A DNA stretch of 64,000 bases from DASUPK01 sp963695675 (GTDB lineage Bacteria; Actinomycetota; Thermoleophilia; Solirubrobacterales; 70-9), in the NCBI GenBank assembly GCA_963695675.1, contig CAVOGY010000007.1:248001-312000 (forward strand), given 5' to 3'. The notes beneath the pieces were generated by a model, which saw nothing but the letters and a program-made list of their open reading frames with translations, had not been told where the DNA came from and searched no databases. Position numbers and translations under genes: made by a program. Below, one piece after another: positions 1 to 8,617 of this stretch (position 1 is the first letter of the stretch; every line of letters begins with the position of its first letter).

Positions 1-404
1 GCATCGGCCTCGACATGGTCGTCGTGCAGAGCACTGACACCGCCTCGCTGCAGAAGGGCCCGGGCCACTACAAGGCGACCCCGCTGCCGGGCCAGCCGGG
101 CACGGTCGCGATCGCCGGCCACCGGACGACCTACCTGGCGCCGTTTCGCCACATCGACCAGATCGAGGACGGCGACGAGGTGCGGATCGAGATGCCCTAT
201 GGCGCCTTCACCTACGTGGTGCAGAGGCACGAGGTCGTTGACCCCAGCGATGTTGGGATCCTCAAGCCCGTCGGCTTCGATCAGCTGGTGCTGACCGCCT
301 GCCACCCGCCCTACAGCGCGGCGCACCGCTACGCGGTCTTCGCGCGGCTTTCGCGAATTGATCTGTTCGCGATCAGCGGCGAGGGCCGCTGGCCCGCTCC
401 CTAG
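1..404 (+). CDS. Sortase, C-terminal part (class E-like)
   Basis: The gene enters from outside the window; the open frame already runs at base 3 (IGLDMVVVQ), so only the catalytic domain is visible. It carries the three sortase landmarks: His in AGHRTTY, Cys in LTACHPP, and Arg near the end in FARLSR. Sortases are membrane-anchored extracytoplasmic transpeptidases that cleave a sorting motif and attach proteins to the wall or to pili. The short loop between Cys and Arg and the GHRTTY context resemble actinobacterial class E (or D) enzymes. It faces the 85-residue membrane-protein gene convergently with only 18 bases between them. The class assignment is inference. Confidence 0.85.
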   Translation, partial: IGLDMVVVQSTDTASLQKGPGHYKATPLPGQPGTVAIAGHRTTYLAPFRHIDQIEDGDEVRIEMPYGAFTYVVQRHEVVDPSDVGILKPVGFDQLVLTACHPPYSAAHRYAVFARLSRIDLFAISGEGRWPAP

Positions 405-422
405 GGCGCACCGGGTCTGCGG

Positions 423-680
423 CTAGAGGCCGCCCGAGCCTCCGCCCGGAGTCGTCGTGTCGTTCGGGCTGGGGACGGGGACGCCGCCGTTCGGGGCGGT
501 GGCTGTCTCGGTGGTCGTAGTCTCGGTCGTGGTGGAGCGGGTCGGCACGGCGGTCGACTCGGGCGGGACGGTCGTGGTGGTGGTCTTCGAGTTGTCGGCG
601 GCGACGATGATCAGGCCCACCGCGAGCCCGATCACCAGGGCGAGCAGGATGCCGATGATCCAGCGCGTCCGCGTGTCCAC
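423..680 (-). CDS. Small membrane protein with Thr-rich extracellular tail
   Basis: 85 residues. After a short basic N-terminus (MDTRTRW) comes one hydrophobic helix at about residues 8-28, then a low-complexity Thr/Pro/Ser tail with TTTTT, TTTET and a Gly-rich end (GGGSGGL). The topology is probably N-in with the tail outside. It starts 10 bases after the argD stop, so it is likely co-transcribed as the last gene of the arginine operon. I recognise no family and see no LPXTG motif. The tail resembles glycosylated wall linkers, but no function can be assigned. Confidence 0.6.
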   Translation of the reverse strand: MDTRTRWIIGILLALVIGLAVGLIIVAADNSKTTTTTVPPESTAVPTRSTTTETTTTETATAPNGGVPVPSPNDTTTPGGGSGGL

Positions 681-690
681 GGTGGGAAGG

Positions 691-1863
691 CTAGTCCAGG
701 GTCCGGCCGACGATCTCGAGCGCCTCGTCGACCTCGGCCTCGCCGATTACGAGCGGCGGCAGGAAGCGCAGGGTCTCCCCTCCGATCGGATTGACGATCA
801 GACCCTCCTCGAGAAGGCGCGCGGCAGCCTCCCGCGCGTCGGCTCCCTCGAGGCGGGCACCGACCATCAGCCCGCGCCCCCGAACCTCGCCGATCGCGTC
901 GAACCCATCCAGGCCGGCGCAGAACCTCGTCCCGAGGTCGCGCACGCGCCGCAGGAGCTCCGCGTCGTCGAGCACATCGAAGGCCGCGAGCGAGGCGGCG
1001 GCAATCAGCGGCCCTCCGGCGAAGGTCGAGCCGTGGTCGCCCCGCTCCAGGACGTCGGCCGCCGCGGCGCCCGTGACGCAGGCACCGACCGGCAGTCCCC
1101 CGCCCAGCGCCTTGGCCGTAGTCATCACGTCGGGACGCGCCGGCAGCTGCTCGTAGGCCCAGAGCGAGCCGGTCCTGCCCATCCCGGTCTGGATCTCGTC
1201 GAAGACGAGCAGCACGCCGGCGGCGTCGCAGGCTTCGCGCGCGGCGGCGACCAGCTCGTCCGGAATCACGTGCACCCCCGTCTCCCCCTGGATTGGCTCG
1301 AGGATGACGGCGGCCGTCCGCTCGCCGACCGCCGACGTGAGCGCATCGGCGTCATCGCGAGGGACCGGCCGGAAGCCCGGTAGATACGGGGCGAAGCTCT
1401 CGCTGGTCGCGAGCCCGGGGGTCGCTGATAGCGATCCCATCGTTCGGCCGTGGAAGGCCCCCTCCAGGACGACGATCTCAGGGTCGGAGATGCCCCGGGC
1501 GTGGGCGTGCTTGCGGGCCAGCTTGATCGCGCACTCGTTCGCCTCGGTCCCGGAGTTGCAGATGAACGCCTTGCCGCCCAGGCTCGATGTGCAGAGCCGC
1601 TCCGCGAGCCGCACGCCGCCTTCGGTCAGGTAGAGGTTCGAGGTGTGGGTCAGCCTGCCGACCTGCTCGCGCACCGCCTCGACGACGGCGGGATGGCAAT
1701 GGCCGACCGAGCAGACGGAGATCCCCGCCAGGAAGTCGAGGTACTCCTTCCCCTCGGAGTCCCAGAGCCTCGCTCCTTCGCCGCGCACGAACTCGACCGG
1801 CGCGCGCGGGTAAGTCTGCATCAGCCAGCGAGCCTCGAGCTCCTGCAGCTCGGCGAGCTTCAT
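691..1863 (-). CDS. argD: Acetylornithine aminotransferase
   Basis: PLP-dependent class III aminotransferase (390 aa) that converts N-acetylglutamate semialdehyde to N-acetylornithine in arginine synthesis. Visible signatures: NSGTEANE, GAFHGRT, FDEIQTGMGRTG, the PLP-lysine region TTAKALGGGLP, and STFAGGPL. The start chosen is the ATG giving MKLAELQELEARW; the frame stays open upstream, but that extension overlaps argB and has no family character. It is the fourth arg gene of argC-argJ-argB-argD, 10 bases after the argB stop. Length is normal for the family. Confidence 0.95.
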   Translation of the reverse strand: MKLAELQELEARWLMQTYPRAPVEFVRGEGARLWDSEGKEYLDFLAGISVCSVGHCHPAVVEAVREQVGRLTHTSNLYLTEGGVRLAERLCTSSLGGKAFICNSGTEANECAIKLARKHAHARGISDPEIVVLEGAFHGRTMGSLSATPGLATSESFAPYLPGFRPVPRDDADALTSAVGERTAAVILEPIQGETGVHVIPDELVAAAREACDAAGVLLVFDEIQTGMGRTGSLWAYEQLPARPDVMTTAKALGGGLPVGACVTGAAAADVLERGDHGSTFAGGPLIAAASLAAFDVLDDAELLRRVRDLGTRFCAGLDGFDAIGEVRGRGLMVGARLEGADAREAAARLLEEGLIVNPIGGETLRFLPPLVIGEAEVDEALEIVGRTLD

Positions 1864-1873
1864 CGGCCCGTCC

Positions 1874-2785
1874 TCATGCGGTGATCTTCGTACCGATGCC
1901 GGCGTCGGTGAACAGCTCGAGCAGTAGAGAGTGCGGACGCCGCCCGTCGACGATGTGGGCGGCCTCCACCCCACCCGAGATCGCCTCCACGCAGGCCGCG
2001 AGCTTGGGCCGCATTCCGCCCTGGATGCCGTCCAGCGAGGCCCTGACCTGGTCGGCCGTCGCCGTGGAGATGCGGGATTCGGGGTCCTTGGGATCGCCCA
2101 GCCAGCCGTCCACGTCGGTCAGGAAGATCGCCCTGTGGGCGGGCATCGCCGCAGCGACCTTGCCCGCGGCCTCGTCGGCATTGACGTTGTAGGAGGCGCC
2201 CTCGCGGTCGGTCCCGACGGAGGCGATCACGGGGACGTAGTCCTCGGCGATGTGGTCGATCACATCAACGTTGACCCGGTCGATCTCGCCGACGAAGCCG
2301 ACGTCCTCGGTATTCGCGACCGGGCGCACCTCGAACAGTGAGCCGTCCTCGCCGCCCAGGCCGACCGCGCGCTGGCCGTGGCGGTTCAGCCGCACCAGGA
2401 TGTCCGAGTTGATCTTGCCGAGCAGCACCATCTTCGCCACCTCGACCGTCTCGGCGTCCGATACCCGCAGGCCCTCGACGAAGCGGACCTCCATGCCCAT
2501 CCGCTCCATGTAGTGGGTGATCTCCGGGCCGCCGCCGTGGACGATCACCGGGTTCATGCCGACGTACTTGAGGAGGACGACGTCACGGGCAAATGCCTCC
2601 CGCAGCTCCTCGTCGCGCATCGCGGCGCCGCCGTACTTGATCACGATCGTCCGCCCGTGGAACTCACGGATGTAGGGCAGCGCCTCGAGGAGGGTCTCGA
2701 CGGAGTTCATGCGAGCGGTCTCCGGTTCACGCGAGGGTGCTTCGCCAGGAGCAACCGGTTTCGGGTTGGAGGAGTCCGCGTTCAT
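1874..2785 (-). CDS. argB: Acetylglutamate kinase
   Basis: 303 aa. It phosphorylates N-acetylglutamate, the second committed arginine step. KYGGAAM (phosphate-binding Lys), VHGGGPE and VNADEAAG are clear. The chosen ATG overlaps the argJ stop as ATGA, matching the coupling seen along the operon. This gives a 25-residue extension before the usual start region MNSVETLLEALPY (an alternative ATG at 2710). Part of the extension (VAPGEAPSRE) is encoded by a copy of the dispersed repeat at 2731-2761, so it may be a recent acquisition. Function is firm; the start is less so. Confidence 0.93.
   Translation of the reverse strand: MNADSSNPKPVAPGEAPSREPETARMNSVETLLEALPYIREFHGRTIVIKYGGAAMRDEELREAFARDVVLLKYVGMNPVIVHGGGPEITHYMERMGMEVRFVEGLRVSDAETVEVAKMVLLGKINSDILVRLNRHGQRAVGLGGEDGSLFEVRPVANTEDVGFVGEIDRVNVDVIDHIAEDYVPVIASVGTDREGASYNVNADEAAGKVAAAMPAHRAIFLTDVDGWLGDPKDPESRISTATADQVRASLDGIQGGMRPKLAACVEAISGGVEAAHIVDGRRPHSLLLELFTDAGIGTKITA
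2731..2761 (+). repeat. Dispersed imperfect-palindrome repeat, copy 1
   Basis: GCGAGGGTGC, then TTCGCCAGGA, then GCAACCGGTTT. This matches the two-armed consensus found at other loci in the window (GCGAGGGYGC, variable centre, GCRACCCGTTT), with CCGG instead of CCCG in the right arm. It lies inside the N-terminal extension of argB, opposite to the coding strand. Confidence 0.6.
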
Positions 2786-3948
2786 GAGGTGTACTCGGCG
2801 TTGATCCGGATGTAGTCGTGGGTGAGGTCGCTGAAGTAGACGTGGGTGCTCGCGCCACCGCGTCCCAGATGCACCGAGAGCTCGGCCTCGGGGAGCTCGG
2901 CCGCCAGCTCCGCTGCCTGGATCCGGTCCGGGCCGAGCTCCTCGAGCTGCTCGCCGGCGAGGGCCATCCCGGCTGCCTGGGCGATCCGACCCCAATTCGA
3001 GTCGCGGCCGAATAGCGCGGTCTTGACGAGCGGGGAGTTGGCGATCGCCCTGGCGACGCGGTCTGCCTCGGGCTCGTCGGCGGCTCCGATGACCTCGACT
3101 CGGGCCACGCGCGTGGCCCCCTCTCCGTCCGCCACGATCTCGAGGGCGAGCTGCAGGAGGACGGCCTCGAGCAGGCCATCCGGGAGCACTGCGCCGGTGG
3201 TGCCGGTTGCCTGGAGAAGCACGGTGTCGTTGGTGCTCATTTGACCGTCGACGGTGATCCGCTCCATGGACCCGGCCAAAGCCGAGCGCAGCGCGGCGTC
3301 CGCATCGGGGACCTCGGCGTCCGTCTGGACGAAGCAGAGCATGGTCGCGAAGCCCGGCTCGATCATTCCGGCGCCCTTGGCCTGTGCCGAGACGGTGACG
3401 CCGCCGGCGCGAACGGCGCATCGCTTCGGCCCCTTGTCCGTGGTCATGATCGCCTGCGCGAAGTCCTCGCCGCCCTCAGCCGACAGGCCCTCGACCGCCT
3501 CCAGCACACCGGTCGTGACGGCTTCGATGTCCAGCGGCACCCCGATCGTTCCGGTCTCGGCGACCGCCACGGTCCGCGGTTCCACGCCGAGCGCCTCGGC
3601 GGCGGCATCCCGCATCGCCAGAGCGTCGCTGTACCCCTGCTCGCCGGTGGCGGCGTTGGCGTTGCCGGAGTTGACGGCCACGGCGCGGATTGCATGCGCG
3701 TCGCAGTCATCCCGGCAGACCAGCACTGGAGCGGCGGCGGCGGCGTTGCGGGTCAGCGCGAGGGCCGACCGCACTCCCGGCTCGTCGCAGGCCAGCACCC
3801 CGACGTCGGTGCCGCCCCCGTCCTTCAGTCCACACGCCACCCCCGTGGCGCGGAAGCCAGCTGCGAGCTGGGCGGGATCGAGCTCCTCCACCCCCTCGGG
3901 CGGGTTCACCCAGCGCGAGGCGAAGAAAGTCCTGGTCGCGCGACTCAC
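2782..3948 (-). CDS. argJ: Bifunctional glutamate N-acetyltransferase / amino-acid acetyltransferase
   Basis: 388 aa. ArgJ moves acetyl from N-acetylornithine to glutamate (and in bifunctional forms uses acetyl-CoA), closing the acetyl cycle. The self-cleavage nucleophile lies in GFATMLCF, the conserved Ala-Thr-Met-Leu motif that becomes the N-terminus of the beta chain. SGNANAATG, KGPKRCAV and KTALFGRDSNWGR are also family signatures. The start is GTG, overlapping the argC stop by 4 nt (GTGA). With argJ present, no separate argE is needed in this operon. Confidence 0.95.
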   Translation of the reverse strand: MSRATRTFFASRWVNPPEGVEELDPAQLAAGFRATGVACGLKDGGGTDVGVLACDEPGVRSALALTRNAAAAAPVLVCRDDCDAHAIRAVAVNSGNANAATGEQGYSDALAMRDAAAEALGVEPRTVAVAETGTIGVPLDIEAVTTGVLEAVEGLSAEGGEDFAQAIMTTDKGPKRCAVRAGGVTVSAQAKGAGMIEPGFATMLCFVQTDAEVPDADAALRSALAGSMERITVDGQMSTNDTVLLQATGTTGAVLPDGLLEAVLLQLALEIVADGEGATRVARVEVIGAADEPEADRVARAIANSPLVKTALFGRDSNWGRIAQAAGMALAGEQLEELGPDRIQAAELAAELPEAELSVHLGRGGASTHVYFSDLTHDYIRINAEYTS

Positions 3949-4958
3949 GAGATCCCCTCCCCCTCCGGCAGGCCGAGCATCAGGTTGAGGTTCTGGATCG
4001 CCTGGGATGCGGCGCCCTTCCAGAGGTTGTCGATCGAGGCGAACGCCATCGCCCGGCCCGAGGCCTCGTTGAGGGCGAGGTGGATCAGGCAGAGGTTCGT
4101 CTCCCGGACGTTGCTCACGCCCGGGGGTTCCGAGGTGACCTCGACGAAGGGCTCCTCGGCATAGCGCTGCTCGTAGAGCGACAGCATGCGCGCCGGGTCG
4201 AGGGGCTCCGTAGTGCGGACGTAGCAGCTCACCAGCTCGCCCTGGTCGTAGGGCATCAGGTGGGGAACGAAGGTCAGCGCGTACTCCGTGGGGGTCTCGC
4301 CGTTCCCGGCGAGCTCGGCGAGCTCCTGGGCGATCTCGGGGGTGTGGCGGTGGCCCGCGACCTTGTAGGGCTTCGTGTCGTCTGATTCCTTGACGACCGC
4401 CATCTCCTCGGCGGCCGCGCGGCCGGCCCCGGTCACGCCTGACTTGGCGTCGATCACCACGTCCTCGATCAGCTCCTTCGCGGCGAGCGGCGCCAGGGCG
4501 AGCAGGCTGGCGGTGGGGTAGCAGCCGGGGTTCGCCACCAGCTCGGCCCCGGCGATCGCCTCCCGGTGGAGCTCCGTCAGCCCGTAGACGGCCTCGGGCA
4601 CGAGCTGGGGGGCCCCGTGCTCTCCGTACCAGCGCGAGTAGGTATCGAGGTCGTGCAGGCGGAAGTCGGCGGAGAGGTCGACGACCTTCACACCCTGCTC
4701 GCGCAGCGCCACGACCACCGGCGCCGCTGCACCATGCGGGTAGGCGACGACCGCCGCGTCGACGTCGGAGCCGTCTTCCGCCGCCGGCTCTTCGAGGACG
4801 AGATCGACCCCGTACTCGGGGTAGAGCTCGTTGAGTGGCCTGCCCGCATCAGTCCGGGCGGTGACCCGCGCCAACTCGAGGCTCGGATGCCGCCGGATCA
4901 GCTCGGCGGCCAACGCTCCGGCGTACCCGGAGGCCCCGGCCACCAGGACCCTATTCAC
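3945..4958 (-). CDS. argC: N-acetyl-gamma-glutamyl-phosphate reductase
   Basis: 337 aa. NADPH-dependent reduction of acetylglutamyl phosphate. The N-terminal Rossmann motif is VAGASGYAGALAAEL; the catalytic Cys is in VANPGCYPTA; HRHTPEI and VPHLMPYDQGE match the family. It starts at GTG (GTGAATAG), whose first codons overlap the pheT stop by 8 nt. This is tight translational coupling between a tRNA synthetase gene and an arginine gene. A longer upstream frame exists but lies wholly inside pheT. Confidence 0.95.
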   Translation of the reverse strand: MNRVLVAGASGYAGALAAELIRRHPSLELARVTARTDAGRPLNELYPEYGVDLVLEEPAAEDGSDVDAAVVAYPHGAAAPVVVALREQGVKVVDLSADFRLHDLDTYSRWYGEHGAPQLVPEAVYGLTELHREAIAGAELVANPGCYPTASLLALAPLAAKELIEDVVIDAKSGVTGAGRAAAEEMAVVKESDDTKPYKVAGHRHTPEIAQELAELAGNGETPTEYALTFVPHLMPYDQGELVSCYVRTTEPLDPARMLSLYEQRYAEEPFVEVTSEPPGVSNVRETNLCLIHLALNEASGRAMAFASIDNLWKGAASQAIQNLNLMLGLPEGEGIS

Positions 4959-7410
4959 GGAGCGACCCCCCGATCCTCCCGACGGCCGACTCGATCGCCC
5001 TACGGCGCTCGCCGACCTCCTCATCGGTAAGGGTCCGATCGGCGGCGCGGAAGGTGAGCCGCAGCGCCAGGCTCTTGCGGCCCTCGCCGAGCTGCTCGCC
5101 CCGGTAGAGATCGAACACCTCGGCCGAGCGCAGCAGCTCGCCGCCCCCCTCGAGTACGGCAGCGCGGACCTCGGCCGCCGGAACGTCTTCATCGACCACC
5201 ACCGCCACGTCCTGGTGGACGGCGGGATAGGAGATCACGTCCTCGTAGGTCTCCTCGCCCAGCGGCGCCGCGGCAACCAGTGGGGCGAGGTCGACCTCGA
5301 AGCCCGCGGCGCTCTCCAGGTCCCACTCCCGGCAGACGAGCGGGTGGATCTCGCCGATCCAGCCGGCGTCCTCGCCGGCGATCGTGACGCGTCCGGAGCG
5401 GCCAGGGTGCAGGAAAGGCTCCTCCCCGGGAACAATTTCGACCGTCACCCCCAGCTGCGTCGCCAGCGCCTCGAGCGCTCCCTTGAGCGAGTAGAAGTCA
5501 GCCTCGACGGGATCGGCCCGCCAGCCGCCTGCCCTGAGGGAGCCGGTGGCGAGGCAGCCGATCCGCCACGGCTCGAAGGCGGGTGCCGGTCGGTCGCCGA
5601 CGAACTTGCCCGCCAGGACTCCGTCGTGAGGCGAGGAGCCCTCGCGGAGGTAGGCGCGGCCCGACTCGAAGAGGGCAACCCGCTCCGCCCCGTGGGCGAG
5701 GTTGTAGCGGCACCCGTCGAGCAGCGAGCCGAGCACCGCAGTGCGCTCGACGGAGTGCTCGATCGAAAGCGGATTGGAGACGCGGATCGGCTCCGCCCTC
5801 AGATCGCCCTCGGGAATCCGGAGACGGGTTGGCATGCCGGGGTCCGTGAGGCTGAGGCTGACTACGGCGTCGAAGCCGATGTCGCGCATCACGTCCTCGG
5901 CGCGCCTGCGCAGCCTCTGCTCCCGGCTCAGCCCGCCAGCCTGGCCGCTCGTGGAGGGAAGGGTCGAGGCCAGGTTCTCCGCATAGCCGTGGATCCGGCC
6001 GACCTCCTCGATCAGGTCGACCTCGCGGGTGACGTCGTAGTGCCGGTGGAGTGGCACGGTCGCCACCAGGTCGCCCCCGTCGCGCTCCACCGCGAAGTCG
6101 AGCCGCTCCAGGTAATCGACGCACTGCTCCGCGGTGATCGGCATACCGAGGAGCCGCTCGACCCGCTCGTGGCGGAGCCCGACCCGGTGGGGCTCGGGGA
6201 TCTCGGCGGCCTCGTCGATCGTCCCCGGGACCAGCCTGGCACCGCAAACCTCGACCATCAGCCGCGAGGCGATGCGCTGGGCCCGGATCGCGAGCTCCGG
6301 ATGGAGCTGCTTCTCGAAGCGGTTCGAGGCGTCCGAGCGCAGGCCGAGCTTGCGCGAGGTCCGCAGGATGTTCACCCCGTTCCAGTTGGCGACCTCGAGC
6401 AGGACACGCGTCGTCGAGTCGGAGACCTCGGAGACCTGGCCGCCCATGATCCCGGCGATGCCCGAGGGCCCGTTGCGGTCGCAGACCAGCACGGTCTCGG
6501 CATCGAAGGTCCGCTCGACCCCGTCCAGCGTGATCATCTTCTCCCCCTCCTTGGCGGTCCTGATGGTGAGCGCGCCGCCGGGCACCTTGTCGAGGTCGAA
6601 GGCGTGCAGCGGCTGCGCCGTCATCAGCATCACGTAGTTGGTGATGTCGACCACGTTGTTGATCGGCCTCATTCCGGCTGCGATCAGACGGGCCTTGAGA
6701 AAAAGCGGCGACGGGCCGACTTCGACGTCGGTGAACACCCGAGCGGTGAACCGCGGACAGAGCTCGGGCACCTCGACGGCGACCGAGGCGTAGTCGGTGA
6801 CCTCCCCCTCGCCGGTCGCCTCCGCGTCGCCCTCCCACGGCGCCTCCGCCAGGTCGGCACCGGTGATCGCGTGGACCTCGCGGGCCACCCCGTGGACACC
6901 GAGGCAGTCCACCCGATTCGAGTTGACCTCGAGCTCCAGGACCGACTCGGCGACGGGAATGACCTCGCCGAGCGGCGTACCGGGCTTGACGCCGTCGTCG
7001 AGCACGGCGATCCCGTCGGCGTCGTTGCCGATCTCGAGCTCGGCCTCCGAGAGAATCATCCCGTCGGACTCGACGCCGCGCAGCTTCGCCTTGCCGAGCT
7101 TGCTGCCGTCTGGCATCACGGCGCCGGGCAGCGCAACTGGAACCGTCTGCCCGGCCGCCACGTTGGGGGCACCGCAGACGATCGTCCGGCCACCCTCGCC
7201 GGCGTCCACCTCGCAGACGCTGAGCCGGTCCGCGTCGGGATGCTGCTCGACCGAGAGCACCTTGCCGACGACGAAGCTGTCCGACGAGGGCGCGCCGACC
7301 TGTGCGATCCGTTCGACCTCGGTGGTGTGCATCCCGATCTCGTCGCCGATCTCCTCGAAGGTGAGACCGGGATCGCAGTACGCACGCAGCCAGCTTTCTG
7401 GGACCTTCAT
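4951..7410 (-). CDS. pheT: Phenylalanyl-tRNA synthetase beta subunit
   Basis: 819 aa, normal length. The order is an N-terminal tRNA-binding OB fold (VGKVLSVEQHPDADRLSVCEVD region, about residues 40-150), the B3/B4 editing core (PINNVVDITNYVM), B5, the catalytic-like domain, and a C-terminal ferredoxin-fold anticodon-binding domain (YPAVHQDVAVVVDEDV). It forms the alpha2-beta2 enzyme that charges tRNA-Phe. The ATG start (MKVPESWLRAY) overlaps the pheS stop as ATGA. Confidence 0.97.
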   Translation of the reverse strand: MKVPESWLRAYCDPGLTFEEIGDEIGMHTTEVERIAQVGAPSSDSFVVGKVLSVEQHPDADRLSVCEVDAGEGGRTIVCGAPNVAAGQTVPVALPGAVMPDGSKLGKAKLRGVESDGMILSEAELEIGNDADGIAVLDDGVKPGTPLGEVIPVAESVLELEVNSNRVDCLGVHGVAREVHAITGADLAEAPWEGDAEATGEGEVTDYASVAVEVPELCPRFTARVFTDVEVGPSPLFLKARLIAAGMRPINNVVDITNYVMLMTAQPLHAFDLDKVPGGALTIRTAKEGEKMITLDGVERTFDAETVLVCDRNGPSGIAGIMGGQVSEVSDSTTRVLLEVANWNGVNILRTSRKLGLRSDASNRFEKQLHPELAIRAQRIASRLMVEVCGARLVPGTIDEAAEIPEPHRVGLRHERVERLLGMPITAEQCVDYLERLDFAVERDGGDLVATVPLHRHYDVTREVDLIEEVGRIHGYAENLASTLPSTSGQAGGLSREQRLRRRAEDVMRDIGFDAVVSLSLTDPGMPTRLRIPEGDLRAEPIRVSNPLSIEHSVERTAVLGSLLDGCRYNLAHGAERVALFESGRAYLREGSSPHDGVLAGKFVGDRPAPAFEPWRIGCLATGSLRAGGWRADPVEADFYSLKGALEALATQLGVTVEIVPGEEPFLHPGRSGRVTIAGEDAGWIGEIHPLVCREWDLESAAGFEVDLAPLVAAAPLGEETYEDVISYPAVHQDVAVVVDEDVPAAEVRAAVLEGGGELLRSAEVFDLYRGEQLGEGRKSLALRLTFRAADRTLTDEEVGERRRAIESAVGRIGGSLRE

Positions 7411-8525
7411 CGGAACTGCTCCAGCACGCGGACGTCGTTCTCGAAGAACTTGCGCAGGTCGGGGACCCCGTACTTGAGCATCGCGATCCGCTCGATCCCC
7501 ATCCCGAAGGCAAAGCCCTGGACCCGCTCGGGGTCGTAGCCGTTCTCCCTGACGAAGCCGTAGACGTTCGGATCGACCATGCCCGCCCCGAGGATCTCGA
7601 TCCAGCCGACCCCCTTGCAGATCGGATCGCGCGAGCCGTCGGGGAGCTTGCCGGTGCCGCCGCAACGGAAGCAGGAGACGTCGACCTCGACGCTGGGCTC
7701 GGTGAACGGGAAGAAGCCCGGCCGGAAGCGAGTCTCGCGCTCCGGCCCGAAGATCGCCTTGGCGAACTCGTCCAGCGTCCCCTTCAGGTCGGCGAGCGTG
7801 ATGTCGGCACCGACCGCGAGGCCCTCGACCTGGTGGAAGATCGGGCTATGCGTCGCGTCGAAGGGGTCTGAGCGATAGCACCGGCCGGGCACGACGATGA
7901 AGATCGGCGGCGGCTGGGCCTCCATCGAGCGGACCTGCATCGGCGAGGTGTGGGTCCTGAGGACGACGTCCTCGGGCCCCGGCGGAAGCTCCTCGCCGTC
8001 GGAGGGGATCCGCAGATCGGCCCGCAGGGTGGACGGATCGACGTAGAAGGTGTCCTGCGCCATCCGCGCCGGGTGACCGGGTGGATGGTTGAGCGCCGTG
8101 AAGTTGTAGTAGTCGAGCTCGACCTCGGGCCCCTCCATCACCCGGTAGCCGAGGCCCACGAAGATGTCCTCGATCTCCCTCTGAGTGCGGATCAGGGGGT
8201 TCTGGGCGCCCGCCGGCGCGGGCGGCGCCCCGGGGAGGGTGACGTCGACCGCGTCCTCGGCCAGCCGGGTTCCGAGCTCGCTGGCGTCGAGCTCGTCCCG
8301 CTTTCTCCGGAGCATGTGCTCAATACGCACCCTCGCTTCATTTCCAGCCTTGCCGACAGCCCCGCGTTCGTCCGCCGGCAACTCTGAGATCCCCCTCAGG
8401 ATGTTCGGCAGCTCGGCCTTCCTCCCGAGGAACCGGATGCGGAGTTGCTCCAGCTCGTCCATGGTCGTCGCAGCAGCAATCGCTGTCTCGGCTTCCTTGT
8501 CGATCTGTTCGATCCGCTCAACCAT
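7407..8525 (-). CDS. pheS: Phenylalanyl-tRNA synthetase alpha subunit
   Basis: 372 aa class II synthetase subunit with an N-terminal coiled coil. Motif 2 and active-site blocks RTHTSPMQVR, RPGFFPFTEPSVEVDV and GAGMVDPNV are present. The frame also opens at a GTG at 8540, but the bases between that GTG and the ATG at 8525 form a strong Shine-Dalgarno (GGGGGAGAGG), so the ATG is preferred. It lies 32 bases downstream of the SpoU methyltransferase gene, across a copy of the dispersed repeat. Confidence 0.96.
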   Translation of the reverse strand: MVERIEQIDKEAETAIAAATTMDELEQLRIRFLGRKAELPNILRGISELPADERGAVGKAGNEARVRIEHMLRRKRDELDASELGTRLAEDAVDVTLPGAPPAPAGAQNPLIRTQREIEDIFVGLGYRVMEGPEVELDYYNFTALNHPPGHPARMAQDTFYVDPSTLRADLRIPSDGEELPPGPEDVVLRTHTSPMQVRSMEAQPPPIFIVVPGRCYRSDPFDATHSPIFHQVEGLAVGADITLADLKGTLDEFAKAIFGPERETRFRPGFFPFTEPSVEVDVSCFRCGGTGKLPDGSRDPICKGVGWIEILGAGMVDPNVYGFVRENGYDPERVQGFAFGMGIERIAMLKYGVPDLRKFFENDVRVLEQFR

Positions 8526-8541
8526 CGCCCTCTCCCCCACC

Positions 8542-8617
8542 TATATCGGGTTGCTCCTCACTCATGAAACGGGTCGCTCCTTTCGGAGCGCCCTCGCATA
8601 TGCGGGGCACCCTCGCA
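8542..8617 (-). repeat. Dispersed imperfect-palindrome repeat, copy 2 (compound)
   Basis: Read on the minus strand it holds a partial left arm (TGCGAGGGTGCCCCGC), then a full unit ATGCGAGGGCGC, TCCGAAAGGA, GCGACCCGTTT (8567-8599), then a further right arm GAGGAGCAACCCG (8546-8558). The full unit can fold with CGCTCC/GGAGCG arms. It overlaps the 3' end of the SpoU methyltransferase gene and encodes its last 20 or so residues. Confidence 0.7.

Noticed and set aside
457..1383. Long plus-strand frame opposite argD and the small membrane gene
   Set aside because: Antisense of argD; composition is Arg/Gly/Ala noise and no Shine-Dalgarno or family motif is present.
4831..7539. A 902-codon plus-strand frame opposite pheT
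   Set aside because: Its length comes from pheT codon bias; it has no domain signatures and carries long Asp/Leu/Arg noise.
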